NCBI GenBank assembly: GCA_964609025.1
Contig: CAZSQM010000014.1
Location: 1 to 64,000, forward strand
Length of the DNA: 64,000 nucleotides
Reading direction: 5' to 3'
Source of the DNA: SIG307 sp964609025
GTDB lineage: Bacteria > Bacillota > Clostridia > Lachnospirales > Lachnospiraceae
Shown here: positions 25,399-33,974 of the stretch, piece by piece
How positions within the stretch are numbered: position 1 is the stretch's first letter
How the letters are laid out: each line of letters starts with the position of its first letter
Translations under genes and position numbers: made by a program
Notes under the pieces: model-generated
The model's database searches: none
Told to the model about the DNA's origin: nothing
What the model saw: only the letters and a program-made list of their open reading frames with translations

Positions 25399-25887
25399 AT
25401 GAAAAATAAAATTGTAGAAGAATCCATAATGAGTTTACAGAAGGAAGGCCTGCGGTTTTCGGTGGATATGCTGGCGGAGAAGCTGCGAGTTTCAAAGAAA
25501 ACGATTTATAAGTATTTTCCCACGAAGGAAGCGCTTGCGTATGCAATCTATGAAAGATACTATGCGGATTTAAGGGAAGAAATAAAAGCGATTATACCAG
25601 AGGAGGAACAGGTAAGGGAAGAGAAGCTGTTCCTGTGTTATTTCGCTTCTGCCAAAATGGTTCGTAAGGAGCTTTTTAACAAATATAGCCTAAACGATAC
25701 CATCGGAAGCTTTGCGTTGCAGCAGCATCTGGCTGTCTGGAATGCAATCGGGCCGTATCTTTGCAACGGGATGACAAAGGAGGAGGCTGCAATTTATAAA
25801 TTGATTATAGACGGAGCGTTTGACAGGGCAGTTGCCTGTGAAGTCAATGCGGTACAACTTATCGGAATGTTGAGGAAAATGAAATGA
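25399..25887 (+). CDS. TetR/AcrR family transcriptional regulator
   Basis: 162 residues. The N-terminal 50 residues carry a TetR helix-turn-helix: FSVDMLAEKLRVSKKTIYKYF is the recognition part, followed by KEALAYAIYERY. The C-terminal ligand domain is short. It overlaps the antiporter ATG by 4 bases, so it very probably controls that gene and itself. The Shine-Dalgarno is poor (AAAGGA about 17 bases upstream of ATG 25399), which suggests weak translation. The inducer is not predictable. Confidence 0.88.
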   Translation: MKNKIVEESIMSLQKEGLRFSVDMLAEKLRVSKKTIYKYFPTKEALAYAIYERYYADLREEIKAIIPEEEQVREEKLFLCYFASAKMVRKELFNKYSLNDTIGSFALQQHLAVWNAIGPYLCNGMTKEEAAIYKLIIDGAFDRAVACEVNAVQLIGMLRKMK

Positions 25888-27104
25888 CGGTTTATATTTT
25901 AAGAGTATTTGCAATGCTGTGTATTGCCCTTGTGGTCGGTAAAATTGTGGCAAAAGTCAAATTGCCTGCCATTCTCGGCTGGCTGATTACAGGAGTTGTC
26001 TTCGGACCGTATCTGGTAGGCATTGTAGGGTTTGACGTAATGAACGCAGACTGGTACAAAATTGTCATGAAGGGCTTTGAGTGCTTTGCCGGTGTTATGA
26101 TCGGCAGGGAAATCGTTTTCAAAAAACTCGCAAAAACGGGAAAACAGATTATCGGGATTACCTTTATTCAGTCCATAGGTACTTTTTTGTTTGTTTCTTT
26201 GGTGTTTGCAGTGGTGTTTTTGTGGATGGATATTCCGGTGTATCTGTCGCTTGTGTTTGGCGGAATTGCCCTGGCGACCGCACCTGCCCCGGCGCTTTCC
26301 ATAGTCAATGAGTATCATACCGACGGTCCGGTTACGAAAACGCTGATTCCTCTGGCGGCACTTGATGATGTGATAGGCGTTGTTGTATTTTTTTCGGTGA
26401 TTTCCGTAATCGGTTCGGTCATGGGTGCCGGGTCGGAATCACCGCTTGTAATCCTTGCCGCGGTCGTGCTTCCCTTTGTTATCGGAATCGGCGTGGGTGC
26501 CGCGGCAGCGTGTATTCTCAGGCGGGTTCGGAGTAAGAAAATCGCCTTTGTGCTGTTGCTTGTGTTTCTTTGCCTCTCTACTGCGGCAGGGATTTTAGTG
26601 GATGTTTTTGTATTTCATTCCTTCCGGCTGAATTATATTCTAATCGGAATGGCATTCAGCGCTACGATGGCAAACCTGCTGCCGGAGGAAAGAACAGAGG
26701 AGGTATTGGAACAGTATGCGCCCGTTCTGAATCTTTCCCTTGTGCTTGTCATTGTGAATCTCGGAATGCCGCTAGATTACCGTTTAATCGCCGGAGCCGG
26801 TATCTTTACCGTTGTCTATATGCTTTCTCGCGCAGTGGGTAAAATCGGAGGCGCTTATCTGGGAGGAAGGGTAATGAAAGCTCCGCCCGCAGTTACAAAA
26901 TATCTCGGTCTTACACTGCTGCCTCATTCGGGGGTTTCGCTGGTATTCACGGGAATTGCGGCGGCTACGTTAAGCGGAATCGATACAGGGCTTTCCGATA
27001 TTGTGCAGGGAACAATCGTAGCGGCGGCGATTATCAACGAGATTATTGCGGTTATGATTGCAAAGTATGCATTTATCCGTGCAGACGAAATCAAAGGTGC
27101 TTAA
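25884..27104 (+). CDS. Cation:proton antiporter (CPA2/KefB type)
   Basis: 406 residues with about 12-13 membrane helices, the Na+/H+ exchanger fold of the CPA2 family. It begins inside the membrane (ILRVFAMLCIALVVGKI), and LDDVIGVVVF carries the paired Asp residues that bind ion and proton. There is no C-terminal RCK domain. It would exchange Na+ or K+ for protons. ATG overlaps the TetR stop (ATGA), so it is translationally coupled. It ends overlapping the minus-strand HAD-GNAT gene by 4 bases. Confidence 0.88.
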   Translation: MTVYILRVFAMLCIALVVGKIVAKVKLPAILGWLITGVVFGPYLVGIVGFDVMNADWYKIVMKGFECFAGVMIGREIVFKKLAKTGKQIIGITFIQSIGTFLFVSLVFAVVFLWMDIPVYLSLVFGGIALATAPAPALSIVNEYHTDGPVTKTLIPLAALDDVIGVVVFFSVISVIGSVMGAGSESPLVILAAVVLPFVIGIGVGAAAACILRRVRSKKIAFVLLLVFLCLSTAAGILVDVFVFHSFRLNYILIGMAFSATMANLLPEERTEEVLEQYAPVLNLSLVLVIVNLGMPLDYRLIAGAGIFTVVYMLSRAVGKIGGAYLGGRVMKAPPAVTKYLGLTLLPHSGVSLVFTGIAAATLSGIDTGLSDIVQGTIVAAAIINEIIAVMIAKYAFIRADEIKGA

Positions 27105-28267
27105 AGAAAAATTCGATAAGTGACACTTGTTTCGGCTTCGGCTTCCGTGCGGTACGGATAGCCGCAGGCGGCAAGCACCCGAAGGGAAGCAGTGTTGCTT
27201 TTCTTTATTTTGGCAATGACAGAGTCTGTGCCCAGTTCCTTTGCATAGGAGAGCAGTGCCGGAACGCATTCCCCGGCATAGCCCTTGTTGCGGTACGGAA
27301 GATCAATCAGGTAGCCGAGGGCATAGCCATCGGTTCCTTCATCGGCCGGTGAAAAGCCGGCGCGTCCGATCAGACGGTTGGTTCCCTTTTCATAGATTCC
27401 CCAAAGTGCAAGGTCAAAAAACGGGTATACAAAAGAAAGATACGCCTTGTGTTTTTCTTTCTCCGTGTCGTAATCGGCAAAGGTCTCCTCCATCCAGACA
27501 GTATTTTCCGGCTTTTTGCACATGGCAAAAAGGGCAGGAAAGTCTTCCTGCGAAAACTCCCGTATCAAAAGCCGGTCGGTTGTTACAATCTCCGCCGGTT
27601 CGTTTAAGGCGTGCGCGTGGGTGCGGCGAAAATAGGAAGCGTCTGCGGAGGCAAAGCTTTCTAACAGCGCGTAAGCGCGGGACAAATCCTGCTTCCCCGA
27701 ATTCGGATTTACGAAGCCGACGCAGGGGATTCCTGCGGCTTTGGCCGCCATGGTGCCGGCAGCAGAGTCCTCTATCACGATACATTCCTTCGGGAGCAGT
27801 CCCAGCTCCTTTGCGGCAAGGAGAAAGATGTCCGGTGCAGGCTTCGGATGGGGGAGCGCTGCGCCGGATACAAGCGCCGCAAAACAGTCCGTAATACCGA
27901 ACTCCTCCAACACCTGCCGGATGACCGGGAGCGGGGAGGAGGAGGCAATTGCCAAAAGAAGTCCCGCTTCTTTCAGGCGTTTGATTAACGGAACGGCATA
28001 GGGTACCTGAGGATGCCCGGCTTTTGCGAAAAGTTGTGCAAGAATCGGTTTGTTATCCTCCAAAAGCTGCTCCGGTGTGCGGTTTACGGAATATCTTAAA
28101 ACGGCGTCCTCATAGAGCTTGATGGCGGGAACGCCGATAAAGTCATAGCAATAGGAGAGGGGGACGGTCACGCCGGCCTGTTCCAGTGTTTTCCGGGCGG
28201 CAAGCGCGTGAACCGGTTCCGTGTCGGTGATAACACCGTCCATATCAAAAATAACGCCTTTGAGCAT
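27101..28267 (-). CDS. HAD hydrolase fused to a GNAT acetyltransferase
   Basis: 388 residues in two parts. Residues 1 to about 218 are a beta-phosphoglucomutase-like HAD phosphatase: DMDGVITDTEP nucleophile, ASSSPL, a Lys in PHPKPAPD and EDSAAG. Residues about 223-388 are a RimJ/RimL-type N-acetyltransferase: TDRLLIREF at the start, a GYLIDLPYRNKGYAGE acetyl-CoA motif and NTASLRVLAACGY at the end. The join has no frameshift. The pairing is unusual; it might couple sugar-phosphate removal with acetylation of a metabolite. ATG 28267 follows AAAGGAGAA. Confidence 0.85.
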   Translation of the reverse strand: MLKGVIFDMDGVITDTEPVHALAARKTLEQAGVTVPLSYCYDFIGVPAIKLYEDAVLRYSVNRTPEQLLEDNKPILAQLFAKAGHPQVPYAVPLIKRLKEAGLLLAIASSSPLPVIRQVLEEFGITDCFAALVSGAALPHPKPAPDIFLLAAKELGLLPKECIVIEDSAAGTMAAKAAGIPCVGFVNPNSGKQDLSRAYALLESFASADASYFRRTHAHALNEPAEIVTTDRLLIREFSQEDFPALFAMCKKPENTVWMEETFADYDTEKEKHKAYLSFVYPFFDLALWGIYEKGTNRLIGRAGFSPADEGTDGYALGYLIDLPYRNKGYAGECVPALLSYAKELGTDSVIAKIKKSNTASLRVLAACGYPYRTEAEAETSVTYRIFL

Positions 28268-28297
28268 AAGAGTTCTCCTTTTCGCTGTTTTTCCCTA

Positions 28298-28326
28298 AGT
28301 TTAGCACAAACGGTCTGCTTCGTAAA
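28298..28326 (-). promoter_or_regulatory. Possible promoter of the HAD-GNAT gene
   Basis: Minus strand TTTACG (28326-28321), 17-base spacer, TAAACT (28303-28298). A 7-bp hairpin (28315-28335) overlaps the -35. Confidence 0.45.
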
Positions 28327-28483
28327 GAGAAGCAGGAGCGGAGAAAACGAAAAAATGCAAAAAAAATGAAAAAAGCACTTGATTATCTCGGCATTTTGTG
28401 TTTTCCTATTAGTATGGATTTTAGCTTGATGAAGATGAGAGCGTTTCCTATTTTATTTCACTGAAAGGCTGGTAGACAGTAGT

Positions 28484-29803
28484 ATGAAAAAGGTAGTAAA
28501 GTTTGGCGGAAGTTCCCTTGCGAGTGCAGAGCAGTTTAAAAAGGTCGGAGATATTATCCGTGCGGATGAGAGTCGCAGATATGTTGTACCGTCTGCACCG
28601 GGAAAGCGCCATTCCAAAGATACAAAGGTAACGGATATGCTGTATGCCTGTTATGCGGCAGCAGAGCAGGGCGAGGACTTTTCGGCGCAGCTTACGGCAA
28701 TTGAGGCACGCTACAATGAGATTATCGAAGGCCTGGGTCTGAAGCTTTCCTTAAAGGATGAGTTTGAGGTTATCAGGAAGAACTTTACGTTAAAGGCAGG
28801 CTCCGATTATGCGGCTTCCCGCGGTGAGTATCTGAACGGTCGTGTCATGGCGGCATACCTCGGTTATGAGTTTATCGACGCGGCAGAGGTTATTTTCTTT
28901 GAGGAAGACGGCAGCTTTGACGCGGATAAGACGAACACGGTGCTTGCAAAGCGCCTTGCAAAGATAGAGCGGGCGGTAATTCCGGGCTTTTACGGCGCAA
29001 AGAAGAGCGGTGAGGTAAAGACCTTCTCCCGCGGCGGTTCCGATATTACCGGGTCTATTGTGGCAAAGGCGGCAAAGGCTGATTTGTACGAGAACTGGAC
29101 GGACGTTTCCGGGTTCCTTGTGGCAGATCCGCGTATTATCGACAATCCGAAGGCGATTACTACCATTACATACAGAGAGCTTCGTGAGCTTTCCTACATG
29201 GGTGCAACCGTGCTTCACGAAGATGCGATTTTCCCGGTTCGTAAGGCAGGCATTCCGATTAACATCCGTAATACCAACGCTCCGGAAGATGAGGGAACCA
29301 TGATTGTAGAAAGCACCTGCCGTACCCCGGAGTATACCATTACCGGTATTGCGGGCAAGAAGGGCTTTGTGGCAATTAATATCGAAAAGGATATGATGAA
29401 CTCAGAGGTTGGTTTCGGCCGTAAGGTATTGCAGGCATTTGAGGAGAACGGAATCTCCTTCGAGCACGTACCGTCCGGTATCGATACGATGACGGTATTT
29501 GTACATCAGCCGGAATTTGAAGGGAAAGAGCAGAATGTATTGGGCGCAATTCACCGTCTGGCTGCTCCGGATTCCATTGATTTGGAGGCAAATCTTGCAT
29601 TGATTGCAGTCGTAGGACGCGGCATGAAGTCCAACCGCGGTGTAGCTGCGCGTATTTTTGCGGCGCTGGCACACAACAACATTAACGTCAAGATGATTGA
29701 CCAGGGCTCCAGTGAGTTAAACATTATCATCGGCGTCCGTAACGAGGATTTTGAGCTTGCGATTAAGGCAATCTACGATATTTTCGTATCGTCGGTGCTT
29801 TAA
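28484..29803 (+). CDS. Aspartate kinase
   Basis: 439 residues. It makes aspartyl-4-phosphate for lysine, threonine, methionine and diaminopimelate synthesis. KFGGSSLA is the nucleotide-binding start, and GFYGAKKSGEVKTFSRGGSD the substrate and ATP motif. Two ACT domains in the last about 140 residues imply feedback control by an amino acid. It is the single-function type, without homoserine dehydrogenase. The 216-base upstream gap shows no recognisable lysine riboswitch. Start ATG 28484 has only a weak purine-rich ribosome site. The next gene is 40 bases on, so the two are likely co-transcribed. Confidence 0.92.
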   Translation: MKKVVKFGGSSLASAEQFKKVGDIIRADESRRYVVPSAPGKRHSKDTKVTDMLYACYAAAEQGEDFSAQLTAIEARYNEIIEGLGLKLSLKDEFEVIRKNFTLKAGSDYAASRGEYLNGRVMAAYLGYEFIDAAEVIFFEEDGSFDADKTNTVLAKRLAKIERAVIPGFYGAKKSGEVKTFSRGGSDITGSIVAKAAKADLYENWTDVSGFLVADPRIIDNPKAITTITYRELRELSYMGATVLHEDAIFPVRKAGIPINIRNTNAPEDEGTMIVESTCRTPEYTITGIAGKKGFVAINIEKDMMNSEVGFGRKVLQAFEENGISFEHVPSGIDTMTVFVHQPEFEGKEQNVLGAIHRLAAPDSIDLEANLALIAVVGRGMKSNRGVAARIFAALAHNNINVKMIDQGSSELNIIIGVRNEDFELAIKAIYDIFVSSVL

Positions 29804-29843
29804 TACATAAAGGAAATTTACAAAAAGAAAGCGGGGTATCACA

Positions 29844-30458
29844 ATGAAGATTCAAAACGTAACCGATGCAGCATTTAAGAAGTATGGTAAGGTCGTAACC
29901 GGAATTGATTTTTCGGATATGCTTGCAGTGATGAAGCAGAAGACGATTCCGGCGGATGTCGTGTATGAGCCGGGGCTTCCGGAACTGGAGGCTTGTGCTT
30001 CCGCAAAGGATTTAAGCCAGAGCGTATACGGCGGAATGCCGATTCAGGTAGGACACTGCAGCGGCAACAATAACAAGCTGAACGCAGTGGAGTATCACAG
30101 AGATTCCGAAATCAATATTTCGGTTGACGGTATGATTCTGCTGCTCGGGAAAGAGGAGGATATCGAGGACGATTTTACCTACGATACTTCCAAAATCGAG
30201 GCGTTTTTAGTACCGGCAGGTGTTGCGGTAGAGCTTTACGCAACGACGCTTCACTATGCACCGTGTAATTCCGAGAGTACCGGTTTCCGCGGTATCGTAG
30301 TGCTTCCGAAGGGAACGAACTATGACTTAAAGACGAAGCCGGCTAAGACTCCGGAGGATAAGCTGATGACCGCAGTAAATAAGTGGCTGATTGCACATGA
30401 GGATGCAAAAATCGCAGGCGCATTCAACGGTTTAAAGGGTGAGAATATCACACTGTAA
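29844..30458 (+). CDS. DUF4867 family cupin-like protein
   Basis: 204 residues. The pattern KLNAVEYHRDSEINI, then AFLVPAGVAVELYATTLHYAP, is that of a small cupin. His and Glu residues at the usual metal positions could bind a divalent ion. I recognise it as the DUF4867 family of Clostridia, loosely like ureidoglycolate lyase. The substrate is unknown. Start ATG follows AAAGCGGGG. It lies 40 bases after aspartate kinase and just before the large palindrome at 30491. Confidence 0.75.
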   Translation: MKIQNVTDAAFKKYGKVVTGIDFSDMLAVMKQKTIPADVVYEPGLPELEACASAKDLSQSVYGGMPIQVGHCSGNNNKLNAVEYHRDSEINISVDGMILLLGKEEDIEDDFTYDTSKIEAFLVPAGVAVELYATTLHYAPCNSESTGFRGIVVLPKGTNYDLKTKPAKTPEDKLMTAVNKWLIAHEDAKIAGAFNGLKGENITL

Positions 30459-30490
30459 ACGAAGACAGGACTGACGGAAAGTCGCAAATG

Positions 30491-30821
30491 AAAAGCGAGG
30501 GGCTGCTGCATCAATGAAATGTGCGGTCCCACTCTTGCGATTAGGAAATATGCTAATAAAAAGTTGCAGATAATTTATTTGTTTTTTCAAGCGCAACGCT
30601 TCGTCAAACTTCCCCTAAGAACAGCTAAGCCGCTCAGGTGGGCCTCGCGCCTAAGCTGTTCTAAGCGGTGATTTTGACTCAGCTAAAAACGCGGTCCTTC
30701 GGACAAATTCAAAAACAAATAAATTATCTGCAACTTTTTTACAACAGTATTCCGGCAATCGCAAGAGTACGCCACGCCCGAGCCACCGCACATTTCATTG
30801 ATGCAGCAGCCCCTCGCTTTT
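30491..30821. repeat. 331-bp palindromic intergenic element (MITE-like), full copy
   Basis: The outer arms 30491-30527 and 30785-30821 are exact 37-bp inverted repeats. A second matching pair (ACTCTTGCGATT, then AAGTTGCAGATAATTTATTT) lies further in. A third hairpin sits at the centre (30615-30666). It fills the gap between the DUF4867 gene and the traX stop and encodes no protein of its own. Its parts recur at 40588-40727. The whole could extrude as a cruciform and would end transcription from both sides. Confidence 0.85.
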
Positions 30822-30826
30822 TTTCT

Positions 30827-31660
30827 TTATCCTATGAGCAGCGACAGCAGGTACAAAACCAGCAGGTGCGCCGGATAGAAAATGTAGAAGAAATATTTAA
30901 ACTTCTTCGATGGGATTAACGTGCCGTTATACATTGCAATCGGAATAAAGGCAAGTAACGAAGCAATGTTGTTGCCGAGAAAGAGAATGCAGCCCAGGAT
31001 AATCTGCATTTTCTTTGAAGTTCGACAATAGTAGAATACGGCGACTAAAAGGATTCCCAGATAGGAGTAGTCGGTTCGGGCAAGAATTGCAACAATACAG
31101 GCGGCACAGACACACAAAATCTGTCCGAACATCTGCCGTGTGTTTGCTTTCATTGTAAATTCCTTTGCTTCAAAGTATTTCATGCCGCAGAGCATAAGAA
31201 GCGCCAGAAACAGGGTGAAGACAGTGTTTTGAAGCTGCGGATAGAAAAACGCTGCCGTTCCGGTATTGACTTTGGACACGGCCAGATTAAACGGAATCTC
31301 CGAAATTAAGGCACAAAGACCTACACGCAGGAGATAGCGCTTCAGATTGGAGGTGTGTGAAAAGCCTTCGTACAAAAGGAAGCAGAAGATAGGGAAAGCA
31401 ACTCTTCCGACAAGGCGCATTATGTTATAAGCAGAGTATAGTTCCAAATAGTCGGCGGGAATGGCCGCAAGCTGTTCCGCTGTGGAATCTGCCGAAAACA
31501 AAAGATCCAGATACTCTTTGGACTGTGCAAGCCTGACATACACAAGGGTGAGTGCGGCGTGGTCGATGAGCATTGTCAGAGCCGCAAATATTTTTAAGAA
31601 GTTTCCCGTCAGACCCTTTGACGCCGGGGGATTGTTTGGTGTTGTTCTTTGATTGAGCAT
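30827..31660 (-). CDS. TraX family membrane protein
   Basis: 277 residues with about eight hydrophobic helices. The N-terminal GLTGNFLKIFAALTMLIDH is the start of the TraX family, named for pilin N-acetylation in F plasmids but found in many chromosomes. No conjugation genes are near, so it is a general membrane acyltransferase-like protein. Its stop lies 6 bases outside the palindromic element. ATG 31660 follows GAGGAGG. Confidence 0.8.
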   Translation of the reverse strand: MLNQRTTPNNPPASKGLTGNFLKIFAALTMLIDHAALTLVYVRLAQSKEYLDLLFSADSTAEQLAAIPADYLELYSAYNIMRLVGRVAFPIFCFLLYEGFSHTSNLKRYLLRVGLCALISEIPFNLAVSKVNTGTAAFFYPQLQNTVFTLFLALLMLCGMKYFEAKEFTMKANTRQMFGQILCVCAACIVAILARTDYSYLGILLVAVFYYCRTSKKMQIILGCILFLGNNIASLLAFIPIAMYNGTLIPSKKFKYFFYIFYPAHLLVLYLLSLLIG

Positions 31661-31686
31661 TGAAGTTTCCTCCTCTTTATGTTATG

Positions 31687-31715
31687 ATTATATAGAAATG
31701 CGGCAAGAATTTCAA
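31687..31715 (-). promoter_or_regulatory. Sigma-A promoter of traX-like gene
   Basis: Minus strand TTGAAA (31715-31710), 17-base spacer, TATAAT (31692-31687). Confidence 0.85.
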
Positions 31716-31797
31716 GTGAGGATTTTTATAGAAGCGTAAGGTTTTGCACAGTGCGTGCATGGCTGCGTGAGAAAGGTGTTTGTTAAGGAGGAGCAGA

Positions 31798-33036
31798 ATG
31801 GGACGACGACGTTTTTGGAGTATGTTTTTTGCTGCCGCCGGCTTGATTGTCTTATATTGTCTATTACAGAAGCTTCCGCTGCTGGGAGAAGGAATCCGCT
31901 GGTTTTTGGGAATTCTGTCCCCGATTTTTACGGGCTTTATCATTGCGTTTGTGTTAAATCTGCCGATGCGCGGTCTGGAAAGGCTTTGGGATAAGAGTAC
32001 TCTCGGACTGAAGCGTTTTTTCGCGGGACTGAAAAGGAAAAGAAGAAACTCCGCCGCCCCGGCGGGAGAGGATACGGCGTGGGCGGAAAGCGGCAGGGAG
32101 ATATCGGTAGGCAGGGTAAGCAGCGCGCTTCGGCGGCCGGTCTGCCTGCTGGTTTCCATTCTGATTATTTTTGCGATTCTTTCCGCTGTGGTGGCATTGA
32201 TTCTTCCGGAAATCGGAAAGGCAGTCATGCTGATTGTCAACGGCGTGCCGGACTGGCTGAAACGTGTGCAGGCGTGGTGCATGCAGTATGCCGAGGAGTA
32301 TCCTGCAATCGAAAGAATCATTTCCGAGTTAAACATCGACTGGGAGACTACCGCAAAGAGCCTTCTTAGCGTGATAGGAAGCGGAACCATCGGAATTGTG
32401 GGAAGCACATTTATGAGCGTTGTGAATACGTTAGGTGGCATTGTGGATTTTGTAATCGCCTTAATTTTTGGCATTTATGTACTGCTGAATAAGGAAACGC
32501 TGTCACGGCAGACGAAAAAACTGTTCCAGGCATTTTTGCCGGAACGGGTACGAAACGCGGTGCTTCATATCGCCGGGACTTCGCATGGGATTTTCTGTGC
32601 GTTTGTTACGGGGCAGTGCATCGAGGCTGTTATCTTGGGAAGCCTTTGTGCCATCGGTATGCTGATTTTCCGTTTTCCTTATGCGGGGATGATTGGAGCG
32701 TTAGTCGGTGTAACCGCGCTGATTCCGGTTGTGGGAGCGTTTATCGGAGCGGGCGTCGGAGCGTTCCTGATTCTGATGACAGACCCGTTTCAGGCTCTGA
32801 TGTTTCTTATTTACATCGTGGTGTTACAGCAGATAGAGGGAAACGTCATTTATCCGAAAGTGGTGGGAAGTTCTGTTGGGCTTCCGGCAATGTGGGTCTT
32901 AGCGGCAGTGACGGTCGGCGGCGGAATCGGCGGAGTCTTAGGCATGCTGTTTGCCGTGCCGACGGCTTCCGTAGCGTATACGCTGCTTCGTGAGGTTACG
33001 GACCGGCGGCTGAAAAAGAAGCGGAAAGATTTGTAA
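31798..33036 (+). CDS. AI-2E family transporter
   Basis: 412 residues with eight or so membrane helices in the order typical of the AI-2E/PerM family. A charged cytoplasmic loop lies at about 80-105, and GIYVLLNKE and LVGVTALIPVVGAFIG match the family. Members export AI-2, other small molecules or, in some cases, Na+. ATG 31798 follows AAGGAGGAG; an in-frame TTG at 31780 is less likely. It starts divergently from the traX-like gene and is followed 24 bases on by signal peptidase I. Confidence 0.85.
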   Translation: MGRRRFWSMFFAAAGLIVLYCLLQKLPLLGEGIRWFLGILSPIFTGFIIAFVLNLPMRGLERLWDKSTLGLKRFFAGLKRKRRNSAAPAGEDTAWAESGREISVGRVSSALRRPVCLLVSILIIFAILSAVVALILPEIGKAVMLIVNGVPDWLKRVQAWCMQYAEEYPAIERIISELNIDWETTAKSLLSVIGSGTIGIVGSTFMSVVNTLGGIVDFVIALIFGIYVLLNKETLSRQTKKLFQAFLPERVRNAVLHIAGTSHGIFCAFVTGQCIEAVILGSLCAIGMLIFRFPYAGMIGALVGVTALIPVVGAFIGAGVGAFLILMTDPFQALMFLIYIVVLQQIEGNVIYPKVVGSSVGLPAMWVLAAVTVGGGIGGVLGMLFAVPTASVAYTLLREVTDRRLKKKRKDL

Positions 33037-33060
33037 TTATGAGAACAGGAGAACACATAC

Positions 33061-33591
33061 ATGGAAAAGAAAAAAGCGGTAATAAAAGAAATCATTAGCT
33101 GGGTAATCGTACTGGTGCTTGCGTTTGTAATCGGGAATTGCCTGAATAAGTTTGTGTTGATGAAGGCAGAGATTCCGTCGGGGTCTATGGAGAATACGAT
33201 GCAGATCGGAGACCGGGTGTTCGGCTTTCGCCTTGCGTATCTGTTTTCGGAGCCGAAACGCGGGGATATTGTCATGTTTGATTATCCCGACGATGAAAGC
33301 ATATTGTATGTGAAAAGAATTATCGGGCTTCCGGGAGAAGTGGTAGAAATCGTGGAGGGCAAGGTTTATATTAACGGGAGTACAACGCCGTTGGAGGAAG
33401 ACTACTTAAAGGAAGAACCGGTAGGGAGCTACGGAAAGTTCCAGGTGCCGGAAGGGTGTTACTTTATGCTGGGGGATAACCGCAATAACTCCTGGGATTC
33501 AAGAAAATGGAAGAATAAGTATGTAGCGGAAGACAAAATCAAATGCAAGGTGCTGTTTCGTTACAAACCGGGCTTTCAGTGGCTGGACTGA
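33061..33591 (+). CDS. lepB: Signal peptidase I
   Basis: 176 residues. One N-terminal membrane anchor (about 10-30) precedes the catalytic domain outside the membrane. Ser in PSGSMENTM and Lys in YVKRIIGLPGE form the catalytic dyad; GDNRNNSWDSR is the conserved box E. It cuts signal peptides of exported proteins. Length is typical for Gram-positive SipS-type enzymes. It is 24 bases behind the AI-2E gene and ends convergently with the comFB-like gene. Confidence 0.95.
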   Translation: MEKKKAVIKEIISWVIVLVLAFVIGNCLNKFVLMKAEIPSGSMENTMQIGDRVFGFRLAYLFSEPKRGDIVMFDYPDDESILYVKRIIGLPGEVVEIVEGKVYINGSTTPLEEDYLKEEPVGSYGKFQVPEGCYFMLGDNRNNSWDSRKWKNKYVAEDKIKCKVLFRYKPGFQWLD

Positions 33592-33602
33592 AGAGTCCGC
33601 GT

Positions 33603-33869
33603 TTAGTGGTGAGGGTGCTTGCTGATTACCGCGTGGGCCTGTGTGATTTCCGCCATGATGGAGGCTTTAAACTGGTTATCAAACTCGCATAAGCGCGACA
33701 TCAGCTCGCCCTGTGTAGTTGCGACATATTTCGGCTTTAAGCGGTTCAGGGTATAGGACGCAATATCAAGACGGCAACGCTCACATTTACAACCGTCCAA
33801 GTTGTCTAACATCTCATCCAGAGTGAGAATTACATATTCTTCCATGATATTCCGTAAGATTAACTGCAT
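33603..33869 (-). CDS. ComFB-like late competence protein
   Basis: 88 residues. NIMEEYVILTLDEML near the start and a CKCERCRLD metal-type cluster match the ComFB family, often linked to competence or c-di-GMP signalling. Start ATG 33869 follows ACGGAGG 8 bases away; the frame continues upstream but without a better site. It stands alone, with no competence operon near. Confidence 0.8.
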   Translation of the reverse strand: MQLILRNIMEEYVILTLDEMLDNLDGCKCERCRLDIASYTLNRLKPKYVATTQGELMSRLCEFDNQFKASIMAEITQAHAVISKHPHH

Positions 33870-33974
33870 ATTGCCTGCCTCCGTTTGTTGGTATAGACTA
33901 ATGGTATCATTATTTTGGCGGAATGTAAAGAAAAATCTTTTATTTCGGAGCAGATAAGGGAGATTTATAGAAGA

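Noticed and set aside
28330..28483. Lysine riboswitch upstream of aspartate kinase
   Set aside because: The gap is AT-rich and lacks the conserved lysine-box core; only a small hairpin at 28315-28335 is visible.
30491..30821. Insertion sequence with transposase
   Set aside because: No reading frame with transposase features lies inside; only inverted repeats are present.
30827..31660. TraX as evidence for a conjugative element
   Set aside because: No relaxase, coupling protein or type IV secretion genes occur; chromosomal TraX-like proteins are common.
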